Positions 24,675 to 33,949 of a DNA stretch of 47,781 bases are shown here, piece by piece. The DNA is taken from NCBI GenBank assembly GCA_020444075.1, contig JAHLLR010000001.1, positions 1 through 47,781 on the forward strand. The letters run 5' to 3'. A program made the translations under genes and the position numbers. Below the pieces are notes generated by a model. The model ran no database searches, was not told the DNA's origin, and saw only the letters and a list, made by a program, of their open reading frames with translations. This DNA is from Deltaproteobacteria bacterium. Lineage in GTDB: Bacteria; Desulfobacterota; Desulfobacteria; Desulfobacterales; Desulfosarcinaceae. How positions within the stretch are numbered: position 1 is the stretch's first letter; each line of letters opens with the position of its first letter.

Positions 24675-25478
24675 ATGAAATTCCGTATTCTTGCGATCAC
24701 AGCAATGGTTGTATTGCTGTGGGCCGCCGCAGCCATCGTCAGCGCGTCGGACCAGGCCGCCGGCAAGGATTCAACCACCCAGGCATCACCTGCCGTTGCA
24801 GCCGTCGAAAAGCCTGCTGCGGTGTTGCCCGAACTGAAATATGAGTTCGACCCGGTCGTGGACGGTACCCAGATCACCCATGACTTTGCGATCAAAAATA
24901 CCGGCGCCGGTCCCCTGTCCATAACCCAGGTCAAGACCGGCTGAGGGTGCTCGGTCGCCTCATACCCGAGGCAGATCCCCGCCGGCGGCGAGGGAACCAT
25001 CAGCATCAAGGTCAACACCAGCGGTTACGGCGGCAGGTCCCTGAAGAAGAACATCGATGTCTTCACCAACGACACGGCCAACACCCGGGTCACATTGAAC
25101 ATTACCGGGACGGTACTGAACTTTGCCCGAATGGACCCCGCCTATGCCCGTCTGGTCGGCCAGGCGGGAACCGATATTAAAAAAGCGATCACCATCACCC
25201 GCGAAAAGGCCTATCCATTCAAAATTCTCGAAGCAAAGGCCAGAAACGGAAACGATATCGCTTTTGATGTCCAGGAATTCAGCAAGGCCGATGAAGACGG
25301 TTATATCCTGACCATTGAAAACAAAAAAACGGATGCCGGGCGCTACGCGGACACGGTGATCCTGACCACGGACAGCGATATCAAGCCCACGATAATCATT
25401 CCGGTATACGGCCAGATCATTGCGGCGACACCTCCATCCGCGCCCACCCCGCCGAAAAAAAATGCCAGTGACGGGTAG
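24675..25478 (+). CDS. DUF1573 exported protein with in-frame TGA, probable selenoprotein (UGC motif)
   Basis: The protein is a predicted exported DUF1573 (Ig-like fold) product of 267 residues if TGA 24942-24944 is read through. The start at 24675 has AAGGAGAA upstream and a signal peptide (about residues 4-25). Residues about 55-90 (ELKYEFDPVVDGTQITHDFAIKN) are the family's first strand region. The TGA is codon 90 and reads QVKTG-TGA-GCSVASYP; the family has Cys here in a CGC motif, so selenocysteine is the simple explanation, giving U-G-C. After it the frame stays open for 178 codons and keeps the family pattern (IPAGGEGTISIKVNTSG, NITGTV). Short hairpins follow the TGA (see separate entry). 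The alternative is a Cys-to-stop mutation. Function of the family is unknown; a redox or metal role is a guess. Confidence 0.78.
24942..24973 (+). promoter_or_regulatory. Candidate selenocysteine codon and hairpin (SECIS-like)
   Basis: Right after TGA 24942-24944, TGCTCGG (24948-24954) can pair with CCGAG-G-CA (24966-24973, one bulged G). Alternatively GCCTC (24957-24961) pairs with GAGGC (24968-24972) around a 6-nt loop 17 nt past the TGA. Neither fully fits the known bacterial rule of a G in the first loop positions at the right distance, so support is moderate. Confidence 0.45.
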
Positions 25479-25561
25479 TCGGAAACAGCTATCGATACCA
25501 TCGAAAAGCATCGACACAGGTCTGCCGGTGCTTTTTAATTTCCTCGCAAGGAGAGTTGACA

Positions 25562-26182
25562 GTGAAGCGCCCTGTAAAGGTCGTTGCCTTCGACTGCGAC
25601 GGCGTCATGTTCGATTCCCAGGAAGCCAACCGGGCCTACTACAACCAGGTGCTTGACCATTGCCACCTGCCGGCCATGGTGCCGGAACAGATGGCCTATG
25701 TCCACATGCACACCGTCGATGAATCCCTGGCGTACCTGATCCGCGACAAGGCGACCCGCGACGCCGCCCAGGCTTACCGCAGACAGCTGGGATACCTGCC
25801 CTTTTTGAAATTCATGCGGATGGAACCGGGATTGGTGCCGTTGCTGGAAACGCTTCGCCCCCGCTTTAAAACGGCGGTGGCCACCAACCGCACCGACACC
25901 ATGGCCCGCGTGATGGCGGACCACCACATCGACCACCTCTTCGACCTGGTCGTCTGCGCTTTGGACGTTCAGTTTCCCAAACCGCACCCTGAAGCCCTGG
26001 TCAAGGTTATCGACCACTTTTCGGTTTCACCTGAAGAGGTGGTCTATGTGGGCGACTCGCCAGTGGATGAAACAGCGGCCAAGGCTGCCGGCATTCCCTT
26101 TGTGGCCTACCGCAACCGGGAACTGGCGGCCGACCACCACATCCGGCACCTGGCCGAGATTGCCGGTCTGCTGGGCCTGTAG
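25562..26182 (+). CDS. HAD-superfamily phosphatase (phosphoglycolate phosphatase-like)
   Basis: This 206-residue HAD hydrolase has all four motifs: motif I FDCDGVMFD with nucleophile and acid Asp (residues about 8-16), motif II ATNRTD, motif III Lys in FPKPHPE and motif IV VGDSPVDETAAKAAG. It fits the Gph/PGMB-like subfamily with a helical cap (about 17-85). The GTG at 25562 is used because AGGAG lies about eight bases upstream; a TTG at 25556 would be too close. The natural substrate is unknown. The next gene starts 21 bp later, so they are probably cotranscribed. Confidence 0.88.
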   Translation: MKRPVKVVAFDCDGVMFDSQEANRAYYNQVLDHCHLPAMVPEQMAYVHMHTVDESLAYLIRDKATRDAAQAYRRQLGYLPFLKFMRMEPGLVPLLETLRPRFKTAVATNRTDTMARVMADHHIDHLFDLVVCALDVQFPKPHPEALVKVIDHFSVSPEEVVYVGDSPVDETAAKAAGIPFVAYRNRELAADHHIRHLAEIAGLLGL

Positions 26183-26203
26183 GCGATTTGGAAGACCTGC
26201 AAG

Positions 26204-27793
26204 ATGAACACCTTCCCCTACACCCTGAAAAGCCGCGCCGAAGCCGCCCTGAATGATCCTCACTTTGATTTCATCGCCACGTACCACGCCGTGGCCGACC
26301 TTCGCCGGCTGGCGCGAAAGCACCCCGGCGTTCTTGACGGACAGACCATTTTGGCCCTGGAGCGGCTCCTGCGGTCCAACGCCTTTCGCCGTGTCCGACA
26401 AGCCTATTTTCTCTTCCGGGAAGCCGCGTCGGTAATGACCGACATGGCCACCGCGCCAGGACACAACGGCCTGGGATCGAAAGCGCTGGCGTCCCTGGGC
26501 CATCTTCTCCTAAAAACGGACGGCAGCGCTCACCGGGGTATTGCCGAAGCGCTGGGCAGCCTGCCGGTCAGCATTGCCGGGCCACGGATCGGCGAGAGGA
26601 TGGGTACATCCCGGCCGACCATCTCATGGACGACCCTGCTTTCATCAAACGGGCTGACAAAGAGCGGCACCCCCCGGTATATCGGCAGGAGCCTGGTGGT
26701 TGAAACGTCTGAAAAAAACCATCTGCTGGTTGTCAAGCTGGCTAAAAAAGGAGACACGGCAGCGGGTCTGGCCAAGGAAATCAGCTGGATGGAAGCGCTC
26801 AAGAAACCGGATTATAGCGTCGACTGCCGGTTTCACATTCCCGCGCCCCTGAGTGTTGACAACCAGCGTGTGTTTCGCCTCAAGGGCATTCCACTGGCGC
26901 CGCCTGAAACCGTCAGCAGGCACCCCGATGCGTTGGCCATCGCCTTTATCGCCCACCGGGACTATTTCGTCTACCCCAACCACCACCGGGTCGACGCCTT
27001 ATCCGCCCGGGAGATGCTTGGACGCAACGCCTTCCTCCTGGGAAGGCTTACCGCCAAAGGGGTGATCCACGATGCGCCCATCGCGCTGTTTCATAACCGC
27101 ACCCAGCGGTTGCGCCGGGATGACCAGGGACGCTACCAGTGGTTCCGATCGGGGCGACTGGACCAGTGGCTGGATTCCTGTGCATTCCCCAATCTCGGGT
27201 TGTCCGGGCTGCGGGACTTCGAACACCTGGAATCCTTCAGCGGTGACAGCCGCCTTCTGTACCGGCACATCGGCAGCCACTTCCTGAGTCTGCTGCTGGT
27301 GGCCGGCAGCCATTTCCGCTGTCGGGATAAATCGAAAGTCGGGCTGGACAACAACGGTCAGCCGGTAGATGCAAGAGACCTGTTTGACCGACAGCTGTTA
27401 AAGTCGATGGTCCTGGAGATATTCGAAAATTATTATTTCGGTTTTACCGGCAATGCGGCAAACGGTTTCCTGCCGGTGGATCTGGATGGTCTCATTGGTC
27501 GCATGATCGCGGAGATGGGCGTGGACCGCTACATGACCGAACTGTTGCGCCGTACCGATCAGAACGCCTTGACCGACGGCGAATTTATCGCCTTCTTGAA
27601 GGAACGGGGATATCCGGCCGAGCAACTCGATGGATTGACCCGAGGGGAGAAGGACATCCAGATCAAGAGCGGCCCCCACCTGGGTGGTTTCAACCGCCAG
27701 ATCTCCCTGCCCGAACTCATCGAAGCCGTGGCCGGGATGTCCGCGGTGTGCATCGCCGGCCGGTTTATCTCCGAAGGGGGAAACCGCACGTAA
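26204..27793 (+). CDS. Large protein of unknown function (529 aa), kinase-like hints
   Basis: The gene is not recognised. The first 130 residues are helical and repeat-like. The middle has VVKLAKKGDTAAGLAKEISWMEAL (about 175-200), which resembles a kinase beta-3 lysine followed by a helix-C Glu, then GVIHDAPIALFHN (about 286-298), with an H-D-x5-F-H-N spacing a little like a catalytic loop, and later FLPVDLDG (about 423-430), reminiscent of a DFG Asp. There are no membrane segments or signal peptide, so it is cytoplasmic. It follows the HAD phosphatase by 21 bp. A divergent protein-kinase or pseudokinase fold is a weak hypothesis only. Confidence 0.6.
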   Translation: MNTFPYTLKSRAEAALNDPHFDFIATYHAVADLRRLARKHPGVLDGQTILALERLLRSNAFRRVRQAYFLFREAASVMTDMATAPGHNGLGSKALASLGHLLLKTDGSAHRGIAEALGSLPVSIAGPRIGERMGTSRPTISWTTLLSSNGLTKSGTPRYIGRSLVVETSEKNHLLVVKLAKKGDTAAGLAKEISWMEALKKPDYSVDCRFHIPAPLSVDNQRVFRLKGIPLAPPETVSRHPDALAIAFIAHRDYFVYPNHHRVDALSAREMLGRNAFLLGRLTAKGVIHDAPIALFHNRTQRLRRDDQGRYQWFRSGRLDQWLDSCAFPNLGLSGLRDFEHLESFSGDSRLLYRHIGSHFLSLLLVAGSHFRCRDKSKVGLDNNGQPVDARDLFDRQLLKSMVLEIFENYYFGFTGNAANGFLPVDLDGLIGRMIAEMGVDRYMTELLRRTDQNALTDGEFIAFLKERGYPAEQLDGLTRGEKDIQIKSGPHLGGFNRQISLPELIEAVAGMSAVCIAGRFISEGGNRT

Positions 27794-27834
27794 CAGCATT
27801 CACCCCAGATCTACGGTTGGGGGGGAAACATCGC

Positions 27835-28842
27835 TTACAAGGCCTCCCGGGCCCGGTCAATATTCTCGATATCCCCCATGACGATCAGGGTCATCCCCGC
27901 TTCGAGGACAAAAGAACTGGGCGGCCGGAATTCAAATTCTCCATCTTTCCGCCGCACGCCCAACAGCAGCAGGTTGAACTGGTCCCTGAGGCCGGATTTC
28001 ATGATCGCCTTTCCCGCCAGGGTGGAGCTGCCGTGAACGTCAAGCTGGTTGATGCGCAGCTCTCCGCGCTCGCTTCTGAGCATGTTGTCGAGAAAGTCCA
28101 CGGCCGCCGGTCGAATCATCTCGGAAGCCATACGCAACGCGCCGATGGCGTTGGGGGAGACCACGGAGGTAGCGCCGGCTTTGAGCAGTTTGGGCTTGAG
28201 CCGGCTGTTGGTCATGCGGCTGATGATTCGTGCCGTGGAATTGAGCATGCGGGCGGTCATGGTGATATACAGGTTGTCGTTGTCCGACGGCAGGCAGATG
28301 GTAATGCCGGTAGCCCGCTCGATCCCGGCGGCAATCAGGTTCTTGTCGTCGGTGGCATCCCCATGGACATGGAAGAGGCCCTTGATCTGACGGCATCGTT
28401 CGATGACGGCGTTGTCCTGTTCGATAAGCACCACACTGGCCTTGCTGGTCACCAGTTCAACCGCCAGGGGAAAGCCGGTTTCTCCGCCGCCGCAGACGAT
28501 ATAGTGGCCGGACAGGGCATTGATCTTGTTTTCCATTTTTCTTCTCCTGAGCATGCCGGTCAACTCGCCTTCGATCAGCATGGCCGTCACGGTACTGATG
28601 CTGTAAAGGATGATACCCATGCCGAAGGTGATCAGCAGCATGGTGAAAATCTGGGCGCGGACGTTTCCGGTAATCCCCAGCACTTCGCCGTAACCCACGG
28701 TGGTCAGGGAAATGACGGTCATGTAAAGGCAATCGATATAGCTTGATTTCCCTTCGAAGAGAATATAGTAGCCCGTGCTTCCCATCAGTATGGTCCCGAT
28801 GAGGATGGCCGCCGCAAAGTATAATCGTCTTCTGATTCCCAT
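27835..28842 (-). CDS. Two-TM potassium channel with RCK domains
   Basis: This 335-residue protein has a first membrane helix (about 7-26), pore loop with selectivity filter TTVGYGE (about 47-53) and a second helix (about 65-85). An RCK/TrkA_N domain follows (IVCGGGETGFPLAVELV, about 115-131, a Rossmann start) and a TrkA_C domain (about 250-335). This is the MthK/KCh-type K+ channel gated by ligand. The gene is convergent with the 529-aa gene. No charged insertion or truncation is seen. Confidence 0.92.
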   Translation of the reverse strand: MGIRRRLYFAAAILIGTILMGSTGYYILFEGKSSYIDCLYMTVISLTTVGYGEVLGITGNVRAQIFTMLLITFGMGIILYSISTVTAMLIEGELTGMLRRRKMENKINALSGHYIVCGGGETGFPLAVELVTSKASVVLIEQDNAVIERCRQIKGLFHVHGDATDDKNLIAAGIERATGITICLPSDNDNLYITMTARMLNSTARIISRMTNSRLKPKLLKAGATSVVSPNAIGALRMASEMIRPAAVDFLDNMLRSERGELRINQLDVHGSSTLAGKAIMKSGLRDQFNLLLLGVRRKDGEFEFRPPSSFVLEAGMTLIVMGDIENIDRAREAL

Positions 28843-28863
28843 CGGTGCTATATGCCTACCTAA

Positions 28864-29826
28864 TCACATTGAACGGATCAGCCGTTTAAACAAGGTCACA
28901 TCGATATTTCCGCCACAGATCACCAGGGCGACCGTCTTACCGGTTAATTGGGGAGCCATCTTGAGAAAGCCGGCCACCGCCACCCCTGCCGCCCCTTCGA
29001 TCACCAGCCGGTGATTGTCGAATACCCGAACCATCGCGCCGCGAATTTCATCCTCGGTCACCAGCACCCAGTCATCAACCAGCCTTCGGCAAGGGTCGAA
29101 GGTGATGGCGCCCGGTTCGATGCCGCCGGCCGTTCCATCGGAGAGGGTGTCCCGGGTTTCAAGGTCCAGAATCCGGCCCGCCTGAACGGATGCGGCCATG
29201 ACCGGGGAGTGGTCCGGCAGGCATCCCACGATGCGGGTTTCTTTGCGAAGCGCCTTGACCACCCCGGCGATGCCGGCAATCAGGCCGCCGCCGCCCACCG
29301 ACACCATGATGCAGTCCACCAGAGGCAGCCGGTCCAGGATCTCCAGCCCGACCGTCCCCTGCCCGCCCACCACGAACTGATCGTTGTAAGGAGAAATATA
29401 TACCTGGCCGGTTTTCTCAGCCTGCCGCCGGGCGTGAGCTTCGGTCACCTCGCAGTGCGATCCGTGAAAACGGATCGTGGCTCCCAAGTTGTGAAGCATT
29501 TGAACCTTCAGTGGGGAAGCGCCCTCGGGCAGGTAAATGACACCTTTTATTCCCAGCCGGTTCATGCCGAAAGCCACCGCCAGGCCGTGGTTGCCGGAAG
29601 AGGCGGTGACGATGCCGGCCCTTCTCTGATCCGGGTCCAGGGCCATCAGGCGATTGAGGGCGCCGCGAACCTTGAAGGAACCCGTATGCTGGATGTTTTC
29701 CAGCTTGAGAAACACCGCCCCGCCGCTCTCGCGGCCCAGGTCAGCAGACGGTTCGAGAGGTGTCTGGCGGATGTGGGGCCCGATTCGCGTTGCCGCAGCC
29801 TGGGAAAGTCCATGGATGTCAAGCAT
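28864..29826 (-). CDS. PLP-dependent threonine/serine dehydratase
   Basis: This 320-residue fold-type II PLP enzyme of the IlvA/TdcB/serine racemase group has its PLP Lys in GSFKVRGALNRL (about residues 50-61), the substrate loop SSGNHGLAVA and the phosphate-binding glycine loop VGGGGLIAG. It has no ACT regulatory domain, so it is a short, non-allosteric form (catabolic threonine dehydratase or serine racemase type). It lies 30 bp downstream of thiE on the same strand. The exact substrate cannot be decided. Confidence 0.88.
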   Translation of the reverse strand: MLDIHGLSQAAATRIGPHIRQTPLEPSADLGRESGGAVFLKLENIQHTGSFKVRGALNRLMALDPDQRRAGIVTASSGNHGLAVAFGMNRLGIKGVIYLPEGASPLKVQMLHNLGATIRFHGSHCEVTEAHARRQAEKTGQVYISPYNDQFVVGGQGTVGLEILDRLPLVDCIMVSVGGGGLIAGIAGVVKALRKETRIVGCLPDHSPVMAASVQAGRILDLETRDTLSDGTAGGIEPGAITFDPCRRLVDDWVLVTEDEIRGAMVRVFDNHRLVIEGAAGVAVAGFLKMAPQLTGKTVALVICGGNIDVTLFKRLIRSM

Positions 29827-29856
29827 AGTCGGCGCCGATGACAGTCGATGTATCCA

Positions 29857-30507
29857 TCACCACCCCTGTCGGGCCGGGACGCCGCATGCAGCGGCCATCG
29901 CCGCGGCAGCTTCAACGGGGTCGTTGGAACGGGTAATGCAACTGATGACGGCGACGCCCGCGGCGCCGTGGGCAAAGCAGTCCAACGCATTGGCCGGACC
30001 GATGCCACCGATGGCCACTGCCGGGACAGGGGACCGGTTGACAATATCCCGAAGCCCGGAAAGTCCGTGGGCCGCCTTGGCATCGGCCTTGGTACCGGTA
30101 GGAAAGGTGGGACCGGTGCCGATGTAGTCGCAAAAAGCCAGATCGGTACGCTCCAGTTCGGCCATGGTCGAGACCGATACGCCGACAATGGCCTTCGGCC
30201 CCACCACCCGCCGGGCCAGGCGGGGCGATGCATCTCCTTGTCCCACGTGAACACCGTCGGCGCCGACAGCCCTGGCCAGCAGCACGTTGTCGTTCACGAT
30301 AAAAGGCACCCGGTTTTCCCGACAGATCCGGCCGATGGCCTCAACCGCTTCGAAAGCGTCCAGGGAAAAAGACTTGTTGCGGTACTGGACCATGGTGGCA
30401 CCGGCTTCAATGGCCACGCGCACCTGATCCAGTGCGGGAAAACCATCCACCCCGTCATCGGTGATAAAATAGAATCGAAGTGCGTCGCGAATGTCGTCCG
30501 GAGTCAT
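29857..30507 (-). CDS. thiE: Thiamine-phosphate synthase
   Basis: ThiE joins hydroxymethylpyrimidine diphosphate and thiazole phosphate to make thiamine phosphate. The product has 216 residues and a TIM barrel with MVQYRNKSF (about residues 38-46), NDNVLLARAVGADGVHVGQGD (about 70-90) and YIGTGPTFPTGTK (about 134-146), all typical of the family. The ATG at 30507 overlaps the HD-hydrolase stop (ATGA at 30504-30507). No other thi genes are in the window, so it is an unlinked thiE. Confidence 0.94.
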   Translation of the reverse strand: MTPDDIRDALRFYFITDDGVDGFPALDQVRVAIEAGATMVQYRNKSFSLDAFEAVEAIGRICRENRVPFIVNDNVLLARAVGADGVHVGQGDASPRLARRVVGPKAIVGVSVSTMAELERTDLAFCDYIGTGPTFPTGTKADAKAAHGLSGLRDIVNRSPVPAVAIGGIGPANALDCFAHGAAGVAVISCITRSNDPVEAAAAMAAACGVPARQGW

Positions 30508-31166
30508 GACTGGGTTTTCCCATGCATTGAAAGGTTGCCTGCGAACCCGGCCGCATCGACCGGGTTCCGGTTAAACAACCGATGAAGCGTCAGGAAACGG
30601 TCCGCATATTCCGCTTCGTATCGGGTCAGGCCGGCGATGATTTCATCGATGGTTTTTTCATGCCTGCCGTTGTCTGTCTTTGAAAAGAATTTGTCCGCGT
30701 AACAGATCAGTCGTTCTTCAACGGAAAGGGGAAGCATGTCCCGGGCCGGCAGGGGCAGCCTCCGCCGCATGGCTTGATCCGCACTGATTCCCACACCCAC
30801 ATGACGCTCGCAGACCAGCCCATGGCGGCCAAGGCCCAGTTCATCGAGAATCGCCCGGCCCTCGACGCCATGGCACACATAGGGCAGGGTTCCCGTGCAT
30901 CCCAGTTCCGGGCATCGGGTCCGGCCGATGCCGATGTCGTGAAACACCGCGGCCTGGACGACAAACTCTCGATCGGCATCAATCCACGGGGACCGGTCAA
31001 GGATTTCGATCGCCTTGCGGCCCACCAGTTCACCGTGGCGCAGAAGCAGGTTCCGGGTAACACTGCCGGCGGGATAGAAGCGGGTGATGATGGCTTCCGT
31101 GTCGATACCTGGGTTGACTGATCTCACCTGCGCACGATCTCTGATATTTGATCCAAATAAAAGCAC
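30504..31166 (-). CDS. HD-domain phosphohydrolase
   Basis: This 220-residue metal-dependent phosphohydrolase belongs to the HD superfamily. Motifs seen are H (LLRHGELVGRKA), the HD pair AAVFHDIGIGR (about residues 72-82) and later H and D (HVGVG, CYADKFFSK). The start is listed as the GTG at 31166; the first 20 residues are weak, so the true start may be further in, at the GTG reading MRSVNPGID. It overlaps thiE by 4 bp. Its substrate (nucleotide or a cyclic dinucleotide) is not predictable. Confidence 0.82.
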   Translation of the reverse strand: MLLFGSNIRDRAQVRSVNPGIDTEAIITRFYPAGSVTRNLLLRHGELVGRKAIEILDRSPWIDADREFVVQAAVFHDIGIGRTRCPELGCTGTLPYVCHGVEGRAILDELGLGRHGLVCERHVGVGISADQAMRRRLPLPARDMLPLSVEERLICYADKFFSKTDNGRHEKTIDEIIAGLTRYEAEYADRFLTLHRLFNRNPVDAAGFAGNLSMHGKTQS

Positions 31167-31208
31167 AAAAACCTGGGCAAAAAGATGCCGTTTCCGGATG
31201 GCCCCGAA

Positions 31209-32307
31209 CTATGCCTTGCCCGACAGCAATACGCCTTCGATGAACACGTCGATATCCCCGTCCAGCACGCTGTTCACATTGCCTACATCCAATCCGATCC
31301 GGTGGTCCTTGACCATCTGGTACGGGTGCAGCACGTACGAGCGGATCTGACTGCCGAAGCCAATATCGTCCTTGCCGTCGTGGATCTCCTGCAGCCGCTC
31401 GTCCTGCTTGCGCTTTTCAGCTTGGTAAAGCCTCGATTTAAGCACCTTCATCGCCATGTCCTTGTTCCGGTGCTGGGATTTTTCCTGCTGACACTGGACC
31501 ACGATTCCGGTGGGCAGGTGGGTGATGCGCACGGCGCTGCTGGTCTTGTTCACGTGCTGCCCCCCGGCGCCACTGGCACGGAAGACATCGATGCGGAGAT
31601 CCTTATCCTCCACCTCAATCTCGATCTCATTGTCCAGTTCCGGATAGACAAAAACAGAAGCAAAAGATGTGTGGCGCTTGCCGCTGGCATTGAAGGGAGA
31701 AATTCTCACCAGCCGATGGACGCCGCTCTCCGACTTGAGATAGCCATAGGCGTATTGACCGGCGGCGGTAAAGGTAACACTTTTGATCCCCGCCTCTTCC
31801 CCGGGCTGAAAATCGACAATGCCGGCTTTAAAACCCTTGCCCTCCACCCATCTCAAATACATGCGGAACAGCATCTCGGCCCAATCCTGGGCCTCGGTTC
31901 CGCCGGCGCCGGCATTAATAGAGATGATGGCATTGTTCTGATCGTCGTCGCCGTCCAGCATCATATCCAGGGAGAATTGGTGCAACCGCCGGCCCAGTTC
32001 GCTGATCTGGCCGGATACTTCCGTCATCGTATCGGCATCCGCCTCTTCTACAGCCAGTTCCAGAAGAATTCCCGCCTCCTCCAGGTCTTTTTCCAGGCCG
32101 TGAAAGGCGCCGAGCCGCAGGCCCAGAAGCGTACGCTCTTTCAAAATGGCGGTGGTGGCTTCCGGGACGTCCCAGAACCCATCCCGGGAAATTTCCGCTT
32201 CGATTTCCTGGAGTCGTTTTTCCTGGCCAGCCAGGTCAAAGATACTCCTTGAGCTGTTCGAGCTTCTGTCTATGTTCCTTCAATGTCTGTTTGGCTTCGG
32301 TACTCAT
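31209..32307 (-). CDS. prfB: Peptide chain release factor 2, with programmed +1 frameshift
   Basis: RF2 recognises UAA/UGA stop codons. The start is ATG at 32307 with AGGAGA upstream. The first 23 codons (MSTEAKQ...KEYL) end at an in-frame TGA (32238-32236) in the context CTT-TGA-C, with AAGGAG just upstream: the classic prfB autoregulatory +1 shift, as in E. coli. After the shift the frame runs from 32237 to 31209, giving 365 residues, the standard RF2 length. The GGQ motif (GAGGQHVNK) and the RF2-specific SPF tripeptide (RISPFN) are present. lnt lies a few bases upstream on the same strand. Confidence 0.96.
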
Positions 32308-32310
32308 TGT

Positions 32311-33948
32311 TTATCTCCTCTTGTCAACCATCCGGCTGACCCGTCGTTTAACCCAATCAGGAATTTTCAGCAGAACGCCGCCATATGCCTCCTGCCGCAC
32401 TCGACGCACGGACCACCCCATCAGCGCAATCATCACGATCAGGCAGGCAATGGGCAATGCATCCCCCATCCGGGTATAGATGGTTTTTTCGGTCAGCACG
32501 GGAACCGCTCGGACGACCACCGCATCTTCAAACAGGGCGGTGCTCGCCGCAATCCGGCCGGCGGGGTCCACAAAGCCACTGATCCCCGTGTTGGCACAGC
32601 GCACCAGGCTGCGGCGGTTCTCGACCGCCCGGAAAACCGCCATGGAAAAATGTTGGTACGCCGCACTGCTTTTTCCGAACCAGGCATCGTTGGTCAGGTT
32701 GACCAGCAGGCCGGCACCATTTTTTACCAGGGATCGGGAAAGTCCCGGGAAAATGATCTCAAAACAGATCTGTACACCGACAGGGGGTTCATTTTCTCCC
32801 CAGGCAAGGGTTCGGCCTTTCTCTCCGGATGAGAAGTCACCCACCTGTGCCACCATCTTGCCTACAAACGACAGCAAGCGTTTGAGGGGCACATACTCGC
32901 CGAAGGGTACCAGGTGAACCTTGTCGTACCGACCGGTGGCTCGGCCGTCCGGCGCCACCATATAGGCACTGTTGTAATAAGCATAATGGCCGGGCTGCCC
33001 CTGAACGCTGGGGCTTCCCACCAGCAGATGGACGCCTGCCTGCCGGACGGCATCGGTCACCAGCCGCGTGAGCTTGGGGCTGGCCTCGAAGTAAAACGGG
33101 GTGGCCGTTTCCGGCCACACCACCAGATCCGGATGATGAGGGACAGCCGACAGCGTCAGCTCCGCATATTTTTTCGTGGTGCCGATCTGAAAGGCCGGAT
33201 TCCATTTCCGGGCCTGATCGATATTGCCCTGAACCACCGCCACACGGGGTGATGAAGCCCCTGCCACGGCCTCATCCATGGCCTTGATCCGCAGATTCCC
33301 GTAAATCAGCCCAAGACTTATCAGAAGAAGGGGCAGCAAGGTAGCCAGCAGGGCCTGCTTCCTGTCCACCGGATACCCCCGCCATTTTTTCTGCGCAAGA
33401 AACAGCAGCAGCATATAAATGGCAGCGTTGAAAAGCACCACCAGAAAAGAGATCCCATACACTCCAAATATATCGGAGATCTGAATGATATGCAACCGAT
33501 TAAACTGGGAATATCCGACAATTCCCCAAGGGAACCCGGTCAATAGAAAGCTTCGGGCATACTCCAGCGCCACCCAGAAAACCGGTGCAAGCAGAACCAG
33601 GTGTAGGGGTTTCCGGCAAAGATGGGTCAATGCCAGCGCGAAAAACCCGAAATAAAGGGCCAGGTATGCGGCAAGCAGCACCAGGAGGGAGACACACTGC
33701 CACCATGGCAAGTATCCGTAGGTACGCATGGTGAACACCACCCAGTACAACAAGGTCAGGTAGTGGGCCAGGCCGGCGATCATACCGATCCTGAACGCTT
33801 CTTTGGGGTGAAGATCCCTCAGCGCGATAAACAGGGGCACCAGAGCGAGCCAGGCCAGCGGCGAAATCCCCATTTTGGGAAATGCCGCCGTCAGCAACAG
33901 ACCGCTGACGACGGCCGGCAGCCATTTCGATTTAAAAGCAATGGTCAC
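32311..33948 (-). CDS. lnt: Apolipoprotein N-acyltransferase
   Basis: Lnt adds the third acyl chain to bacterial lipoproteins in the inner membrane. It has 545 residues. Several N-terminal membrane segments (about 6-190) precede a carbon-nitrogen hydrolase domain. The catalytic Glu is in VVWPETATPFY, Lys in YDKVHLVPFGEYVP and Cys in VQICFEIIFPGL, and a final membrane helix lies near the C-terminus. The GTG at 33948 is one base after the preceding gene's stop (33950), so the two are coupled. The start is three bases from prfB's end region and the genes run prfB-lnt-unknown in one unit. Confidence 0.95.
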   Translation of the reverse strand: MTIAFKSKWLPAVVSGLLLTAAFPKMGISPLAWLALVPLFIALRDLHPKEAFRIGMIAGLAHYLTLLYWVVFTMRTYGYLPWWQCVSLLVLLAAYLALYFGFFALALTHLCRKPLHLVLLAPVFWVALEYARSFLLTGFPWGIVGYSQFNRLHIIQISDIFGVYGISFLVVLFNAAIYMLLLFLAQKKWRGYPVDRKQALLATLLPLLLISLGLIYGNLRIKAMDEAVAGASSPRVAVVQGNIDQARKWNPAFQIGTTKKYAELTLSAVPHHPDLVVWPETATPFYFEASPKLTRLVTDAVRQAGVHLLVGSPSVQGQPGHYAYYNSAYMVAPDGRATGRYDKVHLVPFGEYVPLKRLLSFVGKMVAQVGDFSSGEKGRTLAWGENEPPVGVQICFEIIFPGLSRSLVKNGAGLLVNLTNDAWFGKSSAAYQHFSMAVFRAVENRRSLVRCANTGISGFVDPAGRIAASTALFEDAVVVRAVPVLTEKTIYTRMGDALPIACLIVMIALMGWSVRRVRQEAYGGVLLKIPDWVKRRVSRMVDKRR

Positions 33949-33949
33949 A

